Shown here one piece after another: positions 60,258 through 63,813 of a stretch of DNA of 64,000 nucleotides (position 1 is the stretch's first letter; every line of letters starts with the position of its first letter). Source of the DNA: Ascarosepion bandense (taxonomy: Eukaryota > Mollusca > Cephalopoda > Sepiida > Sepiidae). The notes beneath the pieces are model-generated. The model had not been told where the DNA came from. It made no database searches and worked only from the letters and a program-made list of their open reading frames with translations. The stretch spans positions 3,163,501 to 3,227,500 of the forward strand of contig JBBBDQ010000192.1 in the NCBI GenBank assembly GCA_037127315.1, read 5' to 3'. Both the position numbers and the translations under genes were made by a program.

Positions 60258-60587
60258 TTGCAAAAAATAAAATTTGAGACCTTGACTTATTGCTTGAGTA
60301 TTCAAAAGTAAGCTCCCCCTCTTTTTGAAGTCTGTTTGAAATTTTGCAACTTTTCTATTATATTAGAACATTATCTGTAGAGATTTATTTTACCGTTTTG
60401 AAAATGAAGGAAAACTAGTTTTGCATTAATGATAATTGATTTAATGTTCTTCAATTCAGATCTGTATCACTTATGTGGTGACCAGGTGAATGAAGCAGAA
60501 GGTTACAGAATGCATACAAGCTTTTCTCAAGATCTCCTCAAAGACCATTTTCAATCTTCACAAATGTCTGAACATGGCCTAATACAG
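16767..60587 (+). CDS. MAU2: MAU2 / SCC4, cohesin loading complex subunit (18 exons, 3' end missing)
   Basis: Join of 18 exons: 16767-16997, 17244-17261, 33757-33822, 34691-34786, 35920-36042, 36362-36517, 40471-40546, 43876-43949, 46744-46834, 47144-47247, 48436-48513, 49569-49634, 49880-50037, 57580-57624, 58322-58399, 59175-59286, 60016-60106, 60460-60587. Total 1791 nt, 597 residues, no internal stop, all introns GT-AG. The family is a TPR-like superhelix that wraps the N-terminus of NIPBL/SCC2 in the nucleus and helps load cohesin on chromatin. Conserved landmarks: RTHLQLG (residues about 51-57), AAS after [27 protein letters not shown] then [113 protein letters not shown]. The vertebrate protein is about 613 residues, so only the last exon (expected to begin near a WTDG-type motif) is missing. 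Oddities are an 18-nt microexon, a serine run and an extra linker exon. Confidence 0.96.
17244..17261 (+). CDS. MAU2: MAU2 exon 2, 18-nt microexon (WALSSS)
   Basis: TTTTTCAG|TGGGCTCTTTCTTCAAGT|GTATCC. The six codons are phase 0 at both ends. Adding them between exon 1 (ends HLEKA) and exon 3 ([13 protein letters not shown]) restores the exact family spacing: a conserved W directly after HLEKA and 16 residues from that W to the conserved F-E. The acceptor has a good polypyrimidine tract. The donor GTATCC is weak. Without this exon the protein would lose the invariant tryptophan but keep its frame. Confidence 0.82.
17262..19631. other. MAU2 intron 2, first part: AT-rich, no element recognised
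   Basis: The first part of the 16.5-kb intron contains long A/T runs and short low-complexity frames only. No coding sequence or repeat family can be supported before the TIR element at 19632. Confidence 0.55.
20304..20308. repeat. Target site duplication, left (TGAAT)
   Basis: TGAAT at 20304-20308 is repeated at 24499-24503. The related uninterrupted copy at 41572-43255 (reverse orientation, near 42593) has a single TGAAT at this place, so it serves as the empty site and fixes the borders of the Gypsy insertion. Confidence 0.88.
20309..20701 (+). repeat. Gypsy-1 5' LTR, truncated at its 3' end
   Basis: It matches 24081-24475 of the 3' LTR but lacks the last 20-odd bases (ATTTGCGAG...CTACA). 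It runs directly into gag coding sequence at 20702. The deletion therefore also removed the primer binding site and leader. Confidence 0.88.
20702..21196 (+). pseudogene. Gypsy-1 gag (C-terminal part with two CCHC zinc knuckles)
   Basis: The open frame from 20702 encodes 164 residues: a capsid-like stretch ([17 protein letters not shown], then [13 protein letters not shown]) and two nucleocapsid zinc knuckles, [14 protein letters not shown] near 20998 and [14 protein letters not shown] near 21094, both of the form CX2CX4HX4C. The capsid N-terminus is missing because of the deletion that fused the LTR to gag. The frame overlaps the next (protease) frame, which lies -1 relative to gag, as is common in Gypsy elements. 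Confidence 0.88.
21193..21627 (+). pseudogene. Gypsy-1 aspartic protease, frameshifted
   Basis: The motif [13 protein letters not shown] near 21244 is the active-site loop of a retropepsin, but the usual D-T/S-G is D-P-G here. Further on, in another frame, [17 protein letters not shown] (near 21440) is the second hydrophobic-glycine motif. The frame changes in or near the C-run at about 21399-21405. Confidence 0.82.
21628..22520 (+). pseudogene. Gypsy-1 reverse transcriptase, broken
   Basis: Recognisable RT blocks in order: [10 protein letters not shown], then [22 protein letters not shown] (21760-21830), then [15 protein letters not shown] (about 21903-21950, another frame), then [10 protein letters not shown] (22013) and [12 protein letters not shown] (about 22106-22140). 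The catalytic Y-x-D-D box has become Y-I-D-V, so the second aspartate is lost. Frameshifts occur near the A-run at 21886-21892 and near 22005. An in-frame TGA at 22312 sits where CGA (Arg) would be expected, consistent with CpG decay. The connection region [13 protein letters not shown] follows. Confidence 0.88.
22521..22760 (+). pseudogene. Gypsy-1 RNase H domain
   Basis: [18 protein letters not shown], then [17 protein letters not shown], then [11 protein letters not shown] supply the D, E and D catalytic residues of an RNase H fold. A TGA at 22758-22760 interrupts the frame just before the sequence continues as [16 protein letters not shown] in the same frame. Confidence 0.85.
22761..23947 (+). 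pseudogene. Gypsy-1 integrase, frameshifted in a T-run
   Basis: A zinc-binding N-domain ([16 protein letters not shown], then [12 protein letters not shown]) is followed by the DDE core: [19 protein letters not shown] (first D), [16 protein letters not shown] (second D) and [16 protein letters not shown] (E). The frame changes at the T-run 23344-23354, between the first and second D. The C-terminus is acidic and serine-rich ([13 protein letters not shown]) and ends at 23947. A decayed [15 protein letters not shown] basic tail follows near 24010-24050, as in many Gypsy pol ends. Confidence 0.9.
24068..24080 (+). other. Gypsy-1 polypurine tract
   Basis: The purine-rich run GATCGGTGGGGGG ends directly against the 3' LTR (24081), where the plus-strand primer of an LTR element is expected. 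Confidence 0.7.
24081..24498 (+). repeat. Gypsy-1 3' LTR, complete
   Basis: The 418-bp LTR runs from TATAGTGAAG to TTCCTACA, with TGAAT directly after it. It is preceded by the polypurine tract and matches the truncated 5' LTR. Confidence 0.9.
25873..26837 (+). repeat. Tandem duplicate of the TIR-element right half
   Basis: From CTATGGAACATCATACTTAA (25898 onward) to GGAGGTACCTA (26827-26837) this repeats about 24845-25822 in the same orientation. Shared blocks include ATATTTACACACA, TTATTAAACTTTTCAATTTT, AATGTCCTT.ATA.TTATTATTTATTCC and ATTCATTTGTGAATGAGTAC. The copies differ by many substitutions and small indels, so the duplication is old. Confidence 0.85.
26838..27500. other. MAU2 intron 2, unassigned stretch
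   Basis: A 97-residue minus-strand frame (26803-27096) has no recognisable motif. I see no clear repeat family before the integrase debris downstream. Confidence 0.45.
27504..28320 (+). pseudogene. Integrase debris of a different Ty3/Gypsy lineage
   Basis: Read across frames: [23 protein letters not shown] (27829-27900, shown here only as motif blocks WWPKIS and YCPICKKA) is the zinc-domain/linker signature of Gypsy integrases, and ISDNGSQFS (28089-28115) is the second catalytic D block. Frames change several times and stops are frequent. The flanking code is unlike Gypsy-1 and Gypsy-2, so it is a separate lineage. Part of its 3' end is repeated at 29070-29230. Confidence 0.7.
28402..28476 (+). 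repeat. 5S rRNA-like segment (3' two-thirds)
   Basis: Without gaps, GAAGTTGAGCA...ATGGATGACCACTTGGGAATGCCAAGTGCT...GGCTT lines up with the 3' part of animal 5S rRNA, including the internal control region (the AGCA box A area, GATG-GA-GACC intermediate element and TGGGAAT box C area). The 5' third of 5S is not visible. It joins directly to a tRNA-like SINE head at 28477. It is not a functional 5S gene. Confidence 0.78.
28477..28625 (+). mobile_element. tRNA-headed SINE fused behind a 5S-like segment
   Basis: A box-A-like GTGGTGTAATGG and a box-B-like GGGTTCATTAT are followed by CACTTACACACAAATACCC, TTGGGAAAAGTATGAATCC and AGTTATGGGTTAATTAG. These are the head and first body blocks of the SINE at 52390-52712. 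The 3' part of the body is missing or too diverged. Confidence 0.75.
28751..28942 (+). repeat. Exact 44-bp direct repeat, 148 bp apart
   Basis: The 44-bp unit at 28751-28794 (AACCAAAAAGAAAACTTTGG..., ending ATCACAACTG) recurs identically at 28899-28942. Exact identity in otherwise decayed DNA points to a recent local duplication or gene conversion. Confidence 0.85.
29070..29230 (+). repeat. Diverged duplicate of 28128-28270 (retroelement debris)
   Basis: TTGTATTGCTTCA, CTGAGACCTGGAAGAGTC and AACACTGTCAAGATGTTGA, then GGTGATGCATATGTAG, recur in the same order in both places. The translated remnants ([25 protein letters not shown]) correspond. Both are downstream integrase-region debris from one lineage. 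Confidence 0.8.
29280..30549. other. MAU2 intron 2, unassigned stretch
   Basis: It includes a T-run at about 29910-29940 followed by a GGGGGTACCTCG-type segment and CACACACA tracts, which may be the 3' tail of an unidentified minus-strand retroelement. A C-run lies at 30244-30256. No protein can be supported. Confidence 0.45.
30550..31655 (+). mobile_element. LINE fragment, RT domain to 3' end
   Basis: It is a 5'-truncated non-LTR retrotransposon. It reads [26 protein letters not shown] (motif blocks [13 protein letters not shown] and FINDLPD) then [13 protein letters not shown], where the usual A-D-D is A-D-E. It continues across frames with [33 protein letters not shown] and the 3' tail GCCTTGCTTGGGGTGAAATAATTA near 31614-31637. 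Multiple stops and frameshifts show it is dead. Confidence 0.88.
31656..33756. other. MAU2 intron 2, last part: AT-rich, nothing recognised
   Basis: It contains homopolymer runs and a short CACACATATATA tract near 31902-31920. No coding or repeat feature can be supported up to the exon 3 acceptor. Confidence 0.5.
33757..33822 (+). CDS. MAU2: MAU2 exon 3
   Basis: AACTGTTCAG|TTGGCTTCAG...GAAACAG|GTGAGT, phase 0 at both ends, 22 residues: [19 protein letters not shown] and EKQ. It matches the EDVKFEAASLL block of animal MAU2. Confidence 0.95.
33823..35919. other. MAU2 introns 3 and 4 (with exon 4 between), AT-rich
   Basis: Intron 3 is 868 bp (33823-34690) and intron 4 is 1133 bp (34787-35919). 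Neither holds a recognisable repeat family or nested gene. Confidence 0.6.
34691..34786 (+). CDS. MAU2: MAU2 exon 4
   Basis: CTTGCTGTAG|CTTCAAGTGG...CTAGCT|GTAAGT, phase 0, 32 residues. It contains [15 protein letters not shown] and [12 protein letters not shown], a strongly conserved TPR-like helix pair of the family. Confidence 0.96.
35920..36042 (+). CDS. MAU2: MAU2 exon 5
   Basis: TTTTCTTCAG|CAAATCCATG...GGAATG|GTGAGT, phase 0, 41 residues, with [12 protein letters not shown] and [11 protein letters not shown]. Confidence 0.96.
36150..36214. repeat. (GT)n followed by a T-run in MAU2 intron 5
   Basis: A GT dinucleotide tract (about 36154-36185) runs straight into about 30 T residues, 150 bp before the exon 6 acceptor. 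Tracts like this vary in length between individuals and lie where a polypyrimidine signal could be affected. Confidence 0.85.
36362..36517 (+). CDS. MAU2: MAU2 exon 6
   Basis: TTTGTTTCAG|TTACTGCTGG...GGACAA|GTGAGT, phase 0, 52 residues, with [31 protein letters not shown] and HYLMAGQ. Confidence 0.96.
36925..37783 (-). mobile_element. Penelope-like element, 3' arm in inverted orientation
   Basis: On the minus strand this carries [33 protein letters not shown] and the GIY-YIG-like end [19 protein letters not shown] (37420-37490). Penelope-like elements are RT plus GIY-YIG retroelements. The same sequence runs in the opposite direction at about 39250-40120. The outer border reaches a run of CACACA/TATATA (36895-36930), mirrored by a TA repeat at 40139-40163 on the other arm. 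Stops and a T-run at 37680-37703 break the frame. Confidence 0.82.
37784..38797 (+). mobile_element. LINE copy between the two Penelope arms
   Basis: It is a 5'-truncated LINE that starts in the RT active site: [15 protein letters not shown] (37789 on), then [34 protein letters not shown], a frameshift near 38127, [38 protein letters not shown], and [17 protein letters not shown] near 38490. The 3' tail CCTTGCTTGGGGTGAAATGATT (38764-38785) plus A-rich sequence ends it. Longest and best preserved LINE copy in the window. Confidence 0.9.
38798..40120 (+). mobile_element. Penelope-like element, RT palm to 3' end
   Basis: Across frames it reads [20 protein letters not shown] and [17 protein letters not shown] near 38848-38960, SVDDMFVVF (the Y-V-D-D box, with S for Y), [20 protein letters not shown] and [20 protein letters not shown] (39020-39140), and then [20 protein letters not shown] near 39266. 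Those blocks are typical of Penelope-type RTs. The region after 39340 continues in other frames toward the GIY-YIG end and then 3' sequence shared with the inverted left arm. Confidence 0.85.
40139..40163. repeat. (TA)n microsatellite at the end of the Penelope arm
   Basis: A TA repeat borders the right arm just as a CACACA/TATATA tract borders the left arm. Confidence 0.85.
40471..40546 (+). CDS. MAU2: MAU2 exon 7
   Basis: TTTTCTTTAG|GTGAAAAGTG...GATGATG|GTAAGA, 76 nt, leaves phase 1. It encodes [18 protein letters not shown] and TQLHSDD, then the first base of a Glu codon. Confidence 0.96.
40547..41571. other. MAU2 intron 7, first part
   Basis: AT-rich with homopolymer runs (T-run near 41299-41319). 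No repeat family was recognised before the TIR element. Confidence 0.5.
41572..43255 (-). mobile_element. TIR element copy B (TAGGTACCTCC ends), uninterrupted
   Basis: The 1684-bp element starts TAGGCACCTCCAATAAATC and ends GATTTAGTGGAGGTACCTA, which is an inverted repeat of about 19 bp with few mismatches. TAAG sits on both sides (41568-41571 and 43256-43259), consistent with a 4-bp target duplication. It matches copy A (19632-25822) in reverse orientation, without the Gypsy insertion. No transposase was found; it is probably a non-autonomous DNA transposon. A C-run lies at about 42026-42042. Confidence 0.82.
43260..43875. other. MAU2 intron 7, last part
   Basis: No repeat family or nested gene was recognised; two short frames at 43598-43920 are low-information and overlap on opposite strands. 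Confidence 0.5.
43876..43949 (+). CDS. MAU2: MAU2 exon 8
   Basis: TTTGTGACAG|AACCTCTTTC...TATTTG|GTAAGT, 74 nt; it completes the Glu codon and ends in phase 0. It encodes [11 protein letters not shown] and [14 protein letters not shown], the hallmark [14 protein letters not shown] block. Confidence 0.97.
44281..44530 (+). repeat. Gypsy-2 5' LTR, truncated
   Basis: It shares with the 3' LTR the blocks TGTATGTTTTGCAAGGGAGT, GCTGATAGAGGTGGTGGTGT, TGGCTGAGTG.TGGCTGGGTT and GCTCATTTAAGAGG. It lacks the 3' end of the LTR and runs into pol sequence at about 44535, and the two LTRs differ by indels of tens of bases. Confidence 0.82.
44535..45058 (+). pseudogene. Gypsy-2 RT connection and RNase H remnant
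   Basis: [19 protein letters not shown] and GWDDKVKDG (44630-44715) match the [13 protein letters not shown] and GWDDEV segment of Gypsy-1. [17 protein letters not shown] and [11 protein letters not shown] (44807-44885) carry the first RNase H aspartate. The second and third acidic positions of RNase H are lost in a deletion near 44915-44930. A stop at 44804-44806 separates the two open frames. Confidence 0.85.
45059..45845 (+). pseudogene. Gypsy-2 integrase remnant
   Basis: [18 protein letters not shown] (45162-45215) and a degraded C-x2-C site (KACRSIDPA, one Cys lost) are followed by [19 protein letters not shown] (first catalytic D), [17 protein letters not shown] (second D, about 45498-45548) and a decayed [10 protein letters not shown] in place of the glutamate block. 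Frameshifts and stops occur near 45290, 45430 and 45590. It parallels Gypsy-1 but is clearly a different family member. Confidence 0.85.
45850..46062 (+). mobile_element. SINE body fragment inside Gypsy-2
   Basis: It starts ACGCACAAATGCCCTTGGGA and continues with GTTATGGGTTAAATAACAGG, ATAGCCTTGGGAGGCAACCA, GGCAACCTACTGTGGGATAA and TCGAGACATGATCGCCCAAG. The tRNA-like head is absent. It runs close to the copy at 52390-52712 in reverse. Confidence 0.85.
46281..46690 (+). repeat. Gypsy-2 3' LTR with an expanded T-run
   Basis: The LTR begins TGTAGCAGTG and ends CAACA before the AGTTG duplication. It contains about 47 consecutive T residues (46634-46680). It ends only 53 bp before MAU2 exon 9 (46744), so the retroelement now supplies sequence close to the exon 9 splice acceptor. 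Confidence 0.82.
46744..46834 (+). CDS. MAU2: MAU2 exon 9
   Basis: TATCTGTCAG|GTTACAGTGA...TTAAAAA|GTATGT, 91 nt, leaves phase 1, with [18 protein letters not shown] and [12 protein letters not shown]. Confidence 0.97.
47144..47247 (+). CDS. MAU2: MAU2 exon 10
   Basis: TTTTTTTCAG|TGCTTGATGC...CAAGAA|GTGAGT (acceptor run is CTTTTTCAG), 104 nt, closes at phase 0, with [26 protein letters not shown] and SAAIQE. Confidence 0.97.
48436..48513 (+). CDS. MAU2: MAU2 exon 11
   Basis: TGCTGTTCAG|ATCTTTCAAG...ACTG|GTAAGG, phase 0, 26 residues, [16 protein letters not shown] and [10 protein letters not shown]. Confidence 0.97.
49065..49260 (-). mobile_element. SINE copy in MAU2 intron 11
   Basis: In reverse, GTGTGCTGTGGTGTAATGGA opens a tRNA-like head. 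The body blocks CTTGGTAAATGTACAAATAC and TTGGCAACCAGTC match the other copies. It is diverged and 3'-truncated. Confidence 0.75.
49569..49634 (+). CDS. MAU2: MAU2 exon 12
   Basis: TTCATTTTAG|GGTCTTTATG...TTTAAA|GTAAGT, phase 0, 22 residues, [18 protein letters not shown] and TAFK. Confidence 0.96.
49880..50037 (+). CDS. MAU2: MAU2 exon 13, ending in a serine run
   Basis: TTCCTTCATAG|TTGTCTACTG...TCGTC|GTAAGT, 158 nt, leaves phase 2. It encodes [16 protein letters not shown] and ends with an 11-serine run coded by a TCA/TCG/TCT repeat (50002-50037). The run and the following exon 14 form a linker not present in vertebrate MAU2 as I recall it. The donor directly follows the triplet repeat, so length changes would alter only serine number. 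Confidence 0.95.
50130..51680 (-). mobile_element. Old, diverged TIR-element copy C in MAU2 intron 13
   Basis: Several blocks match copy B in the same orientation: ATAATTATCAGATTT near 50377, TTATTCACAAATGAATAAAA near 50406, AATGCAATAAAACT near 50642, GTATTTTGCTTATTGTAA near 51569 and GCTTGAAATTAAAAGC near 51608. The ends are too eroded to identify TIRs. It must be much older than copies A and B. Confidence 0.6.
51690..52385. other. MAU2 intron 13, unassigned stretch
   Basis: A 400-bp stretch at about 51870-52330 is less AT-rich and reads like the body of an old repeat (block CTGGCAGCAACTCAGCACC near 52214), but no family could be named. Confidence 0.45.
52390..52712 (-). mobile_element. Full-length tRNA-headed SINE (best copy in the window)
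   Basis: In reverse it opens GATGTGCGTTGTGGTGCAGT (box A region GTGGTGCAGTGGAT), followed by box B GAGTTCAAATTCC. The body holds CACTTATGCACAAATACTCT, TTCCAGTTATGGGTTAAATA, GGTTCTATAGCCTTGGCAGG, GGCAACCTACTGTGGGATAA and TCGAGACATGATCGCCCAAG, ending in GTCTGGCACTTAACTGACTG. The copies at 10490, 28477, 45850, 49065 and 57893 share this body. The related tRNA cannot be named with confidence from this one copy. Confidence 0.9.
53279..55596 (-). pseudogene. Antisense transposon-derived gene with introns, broken (family not named)
   Basis: A minus-strand gene within MAU2 intron 13. Its first exon (55438-55596) is cysteine-rich ([31 protein letters not shown]) and ends AAG|GTAAAG. An intron of about 218 bp ends TATTTCAG|GTACCAGTGG at 55219, giving [11 protein letters not shown]. 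Middle blocks are [18 protein letters not shown] and [20 protein letters not shown] (54340-54500), SFIGPLGRL, then [19 protein letters not shown] and [14 protein letters not shown]. The last intron (about 128 bp) ends TTTTTTCAG|GAGTGGAGAG at 53627, giving [18 protein letters not shown]. The D-T-NTG ... LH-NEL ... RWLT order matches a protein family I have seen in many invertebrate genomes and take as transposon-derived. Several frameshifts (for example near 54003) and stops show it is not functional here. Confidence 0.7.
55600..56880. other. MAU2 intron 13, AT-rich stretch
   Basis: Long T-runs (56298-56321, 56332-56347, 56853-56873) and a GAGAGA tract (56804-56815). A short GC-balanced segment at about 56510-56710 has no recognised identity. 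Confidence 0.45.
56880..57055 (+). mobile_element. LINE 3' end
   Basis: CGCTTCAGTGGCGTTACCGC and CTTGCTTGGGGTGATATGAT (57013-57052) match the 3' tail of the LINE copies at 31600-31637 and 38742-38785. Upstream of it lies a short mixed-composition piece with no open frame. The last 74 bp are present again in reverse directly downstream. Confidence 0.72.
56982..57147. repeat. Inverted repeat, 74-bp arms (LINE tail facing its own copy)
   Basis: Arm 56982-57055 and arm 57074-57147 are reverse complements with one mismatch, spaced by an 18-bp A/T spacer. The arm sequence is the LINE 3' tail, so a tail has been copied back in the opposite direction. Confidence 0.92.
57151..57276. repeat. Inverted repeat, 46-bp arms around a (TA)n spacer
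   Basis: Arm 57151-57196 and arm 57231-57276 are reverse complements with one mismatch. The core is AACATACCTACACTAAACTG. The spacer is a TA dinucleotide repeat (57197-57226). Confidence 0.93.
57279..57336. repeat. Perfect spacer-free palindrome, 58 bp
   Basis: The half 57279-57307 (AACTTTTCCAAATTACACAC...) is exactly complementary to 57308-57336, with no spacer. Beyond it, 57337-57383 repeats the 46-bp arm (TTCATATAATTCTTTCAGTT...GGTATGTTAA) in inverse orientation, making three alternating copies of that unit. Confidence 0.94.
57580..57624 (+). CDS. MAU2: MAU2 exon 14, 45-nt frame-neutral linker exon
   Basis: TTTCTTACACAG|AGACAGAAGG...AATCAG|GTATGT. The exon starts and ends in phase 2, so 45 nt can be included or skipped without frame change. 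It encodes [15 protein letters not shown], a charged segment after the serine run. Skipping would give a Ser-Ser-His-Ser junction directly at exon 15, like the vertebrate junction SSH. Splice signals are good; expression of both forms needs RNA data. Confidence 0.85.
57625..58321. other. MAU2 intron 14 with a SINE copy
   Basis: The 697-bp intron contains the SINE at 57893-58128 and a T-run at 58261-58285 close to the exon 15 acceptor. Confidence 0.65.
57893..58128 (+). mobile_element. SINE copy in MAU2 intron 14
   Basis: CGGGGAGCCGAGTTTGAATCC (box B region) is followed by CATTTACGCACAAATACCTT, TTATGGGTTAAATAAGACAG, CTATAGCCTTGGCTGGCAAC and GACATGATCACCCAAGCACT. The head before box B is degraded. 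Confidence 0.87.
58322..58399 (+). CDS. MAU2: MAU2 exon 15
   Basis: TTATTTTTCAG|TTCACATAGT...GCCAA|GTAAGT, 78 nt, phase 2 at both ends, with [15 protein letters not shown] and [12 protein letters not shown] (last codon split). Confidence 0.96.
58400..59174. other. MAU2 intron 15
   Basis: No recognisable repeat; a short frame at 58731-58931 is not supported by any motif. Confidence 0.55.
59175..59286 (+). CDS. MAU2: MAU2 exon 16
   Basis: TTCTATTACAG|ACGATATCTC...AGCAGG|GTAAGT, 112 nt, ends in phase 0, with [18 protein letters not shown] and [17 protein letters not shown], one of the most conserved parts of the protein. Confidence 0.97.
59287..60015. other. MAU2 intron 16 with a long pyrimidine tract
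   Basis: A T/C tract of nearly 90 bases (about 59772-59860) lies in the middle of the intron. No other feature was found. Confidence 0.6.
60016..60106 (+). CDS. MAU2: MAU2 exon 17
   Basis: TTCTTTTTAG|GAAGCAATGA...CTAAAAG|GTAATT, 91 nt, leaves phase 1, with [18 protein letters not shown] and [10 protein letters not shown]. Confidence 0.97.
60222..60253. repeat. (TA)n microsatellite in MAU2 intron 17
   Basis: A TA dinucleotide tract of about 16 units lies in the 353-bp intron. Confidence 0.88.
60460..60587 (+). CDS. MAU2: MAU2 exon 18 (last exon in the window)
   Basis: TTCAATTCAG|ATCTGTATCA...ATACAG|GTAAGT, 128 nt, ends in phase 0, with [30 protein letters not shown] and SEHGLIQ. The good donor GTAAGT shows the coding sequence continues downstream. 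Vertebrate MAU2 has about 24 more residues after this point. Confidence 0.96.
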
Positions 60588-60714
60588 GTAAGTTTACAGA
60601 GTTGTTGTATTACTCCAATTGTAAAGATAGTTATGGACTTCAGTGCCAAAATTTGAATACTGTTCAGTGATTTAGTTTTTCTGCCTTTTACATTTTAATG
60701 TCGTTTCTAAGAAG
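60588..60714. other. Start of MAU2 intron 18
   Basis: Short AT-rich stretch between the exon 18 donor and the antisense LINE fragment; nothing recognised. Confidence 0.5.
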
Positions 60715-61480
60715 ACTATCGTGGATTTATATTTAGCATTTTTGCTTTAACCTTCCTGGCAGTAGATGCAGCTATAGATTCAATGTAGTCATTCCATTTG
60801 AGATTGTTGAGGCCAAGGAGGCCCAATGTATTGCTCTCTAGGAGACTAGCATCATCTATTCTGATGGTAGGCAAGTAAGTTTCTCTATGATGGTTAAATG
60901 AGAGCAGCTTCATTTTAGAGGCATTAAAATTTAAGAGCCATTTCCAACCCTGTTCAATCACAGATTGTAGGTTCTTTTGAAGGGTAGAAGCCAGGTTTAC
61001 TTTGTTAGCCTTGGTAAATTTCTTATTGTGACAAGAGTAAATGGTAGTGTCATCTGTATAGAAGCCTAATTAGGAACTGATTACATCAGGAAGATCAGAA
61101 AAAGCAAAAGGCAGAACCTTGAGGTTATATCTGCTTTCATATGAAAGGCACTTGAAGTTTGCTTATTCAAAACAACTTTTCAACATGATTTGATAGAAAT
61201 GATTCGATTACATCAATCAATCATCTAGAAAAAATGTAGCTCTGGAGCTTTCACAGAAGGCCAGCATGCCAAAGCCTGTCAAATGCTTTCGAGATATCAA
61301 GATCAACAGCTTGAGCTTTGCTATTCTTATCAAGAGCTTTGTGTGTGTGCATATATATTCAGTGATGGATGGTTGTTAGCACATCAGTGGTAGACCTGGT
61401 GAAGCAGAAGCCATATTTGTTTGTCAGAAAATTTTCAAATGGTTTGTGTCCTTGGTTAGAACAAGTTCATAACCTCATAG
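60715..61480 (-). mobile_element. LINE fragment, antisense, RT domain
   Basis: On the minus strand: AVDLDISKAFDRLWHAGLL (near 61240-61300), GFYTDDTTIYSCHNKK (61020-61065, with T-D-D for the usual A-D-D), WKWLLNFNASKMKLLSFN (60890-60945) and [17 protein letters not shown] (60775-60830). It corresponds to the middle of the RT and thumb of the same LINE type as 37784-38797. It is truncated at both ends and broken. Confidence 0.85.
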
Positions 61481-63777
61481 TTATTTTCTCGTCTAGGTGA
61501 CAAGAAAGAGTGGCAGAAAGAGTAAGGTGTGTTTTCTAGCTGCTATCCACACTCAACAAGAAAAGAAGAAAAACAAAAGATAAAAGGCATTAATAACAAG
61601 TAAAATATTTTTGTCAAATATAAATTAATTCACACTTGAATTAATAGTTGAAAGGAAAATGAGTGATAAAATACATTTTAGTAGAATCTTGAAAAATTTA
61701 TCAATGTTTTTAAAAATTTGAATTAAATAAATTTTATTCATGTGTCAATTGCAAAAATAAAAAGTCCTTTTGATCTCTAGTCAGCAGTGGGCAAGTTCAT
61801 GCTGAAAAAATAGATAATTTTACACATCCCATGTCAATTTGTATCAATGTAAACTATGTCTACATCGTTGCCAAAAGTAACAAGTCTGTGAATCAAAATT
61901 TGACTCTAAGAAAATGTAGGCTGGAAGAACAATAGAATAGAAAATGTGCCTCTGATGTGTCTTATGAACCTGTATCTTCTGGCTCCTTGTTGTAAAAGTA
62001 AAAAAAACAAAAAAAAATTGTGAAATATAATTTACTTATTTGACTTTTATTGCTTGGCTTCAAAAGATCAAATCTGACAACCCTGTCCCTTCACTTTTGC
62101 ATTTCTCTCATATATGGTAAGAAAATGTACAAACATGTGAATGACTCCTAGCCAGATGTCATCAGATTTGAAATAGAGAAATGTCTCCAAAACAAATCCT
62201 CCTGCTGTGATGTCAAACATAAATGATGTTTTATTTCTCGTGAAACTGTAGATTTTTGTGTCTGTTTCAAAAGACATTGAACTGTTTCTGATAAAATATA
62301 AGATACCATTACTTCCTTTCCTTGCAGATGATCTTTTTAGCATGATCATGAAATAGTTAAGATTTGTAAAGAATGAATTTGTAAGAATTTGGTCAAACAT
62401 GCATAAAGATGCTGCAAAGATCAAGTGTGGATTTCTAGCAAATATGGCTGTGCAAAATTTATCCAAAAAAGGAATGTGCCAATAAAGATCTGTTTCTTTC
62501 TTTCAATTCTGTATACAATCTTCATTACCATCATTGAGAAACTTCTAGTAAAATCTCCACTTAAATATCCTCTTTTAAGGTGATTTGCATGGCTGAACCC
62601 TCAATCTATTTGTGAAAAAAATATTTGCCACAAAAGACAGTTTAAAAAATTGTCTTTCCTACACAATGGCCAGAAAACAAGTCAGCAAATGATGACATCA
62701 TCATTGAGTACAAAGAGTTTGAGGAAGAGGCTGCTGGAAATATTGCCTTCAAGAATTTCAGCAAGCATGAAGATCATCTGGCCCTTTTTTCTACTCTTCT
62801 TTGTCTAACAGCAAAAAATATCAAACTGGAAAGTTGTTCAGATTGCTGGTACTCTTTCATGGACAGGCCTCAGGAGAAAGGTTTCTCAGTCAATAAGTGA
62901 CAATTTGAAACGGCAAGTTGAAACTGGTTGCACAGTGCATTATCACAGACTACTTGGCCACACTTGGAGGTGCTGGGAATATTCCCATGACTAAGGCTCT
63001 TTTCGGCAGTGCTTCCAATGTCAAAACAGCATTCTTCTCAGCCTCATACCTTGAGGCTGAGAAGAAAAACAGCAAGAAGCAGCAGCTGGACAAAAACGGT
63101 TATCCATGCTTATAGAAATTGAAGAACTGAAGACCAAAAAAGAAGCTTGAAACTTGTACACAAGATTTGCTCAAGTCAGCTGAGAAAATTGAGCAGGCTT
63201 GGAACCTTGCACTTATCGCAGTGTCCAGTGCCATGTGATGATCTGCAAAGGACAAGTCCATAGAGATATCAAAATTAAAAGAGGAGCTGAACGTTAAACT
63301 AGATGAACTAAAAAAAAAATGTTAACATTATTGTATTCTGTGCTGTGTGCAACAAAATCCATGAATAGTAGAGGTAGCTAAAATGTGTAGTCTTTTGCAC
63401 AAGTTTCTTTTTGTAGCTCTGTTCATTAAAACCACTATACTTAACTTCACAGGAAATGTGCAACAGTCAAGAATATTCATGTCATCCAGATAGCAGAAAT
63501 GTGTAGCAGTAAGAATTTAAGTGTCATTCAAAATTTTCAAGTGTAGTAGAACTCAAAACTCTGTAGAATGTTACACAAAATGTCTAACATAGCCAGGTCT
63601 GCCTTCAACACTTTGACTTTTTCACTGATTTCAACTGATCCATGTAACATGAATTATTGGAATGAGCAGTAAGTTTTTTTTTTTTGTTTTTTTTGTTTTT
63701 TGTCAAGGCTTGTGTTTCGAGATTCTTGGCCATTTATTTTGTGTGTGTGTGAATCTTTGAAACTTCTTAACATGCTG

Positions 63778-63813
<36 letters not shown>

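Noticed and set aside
62640..63300. Possible processed pseudogene (phrases such as DDIIIEYKEFEEEAAGN)
   Set aside because: The frames do not join into a recognisable protein and no parent gene could be named.
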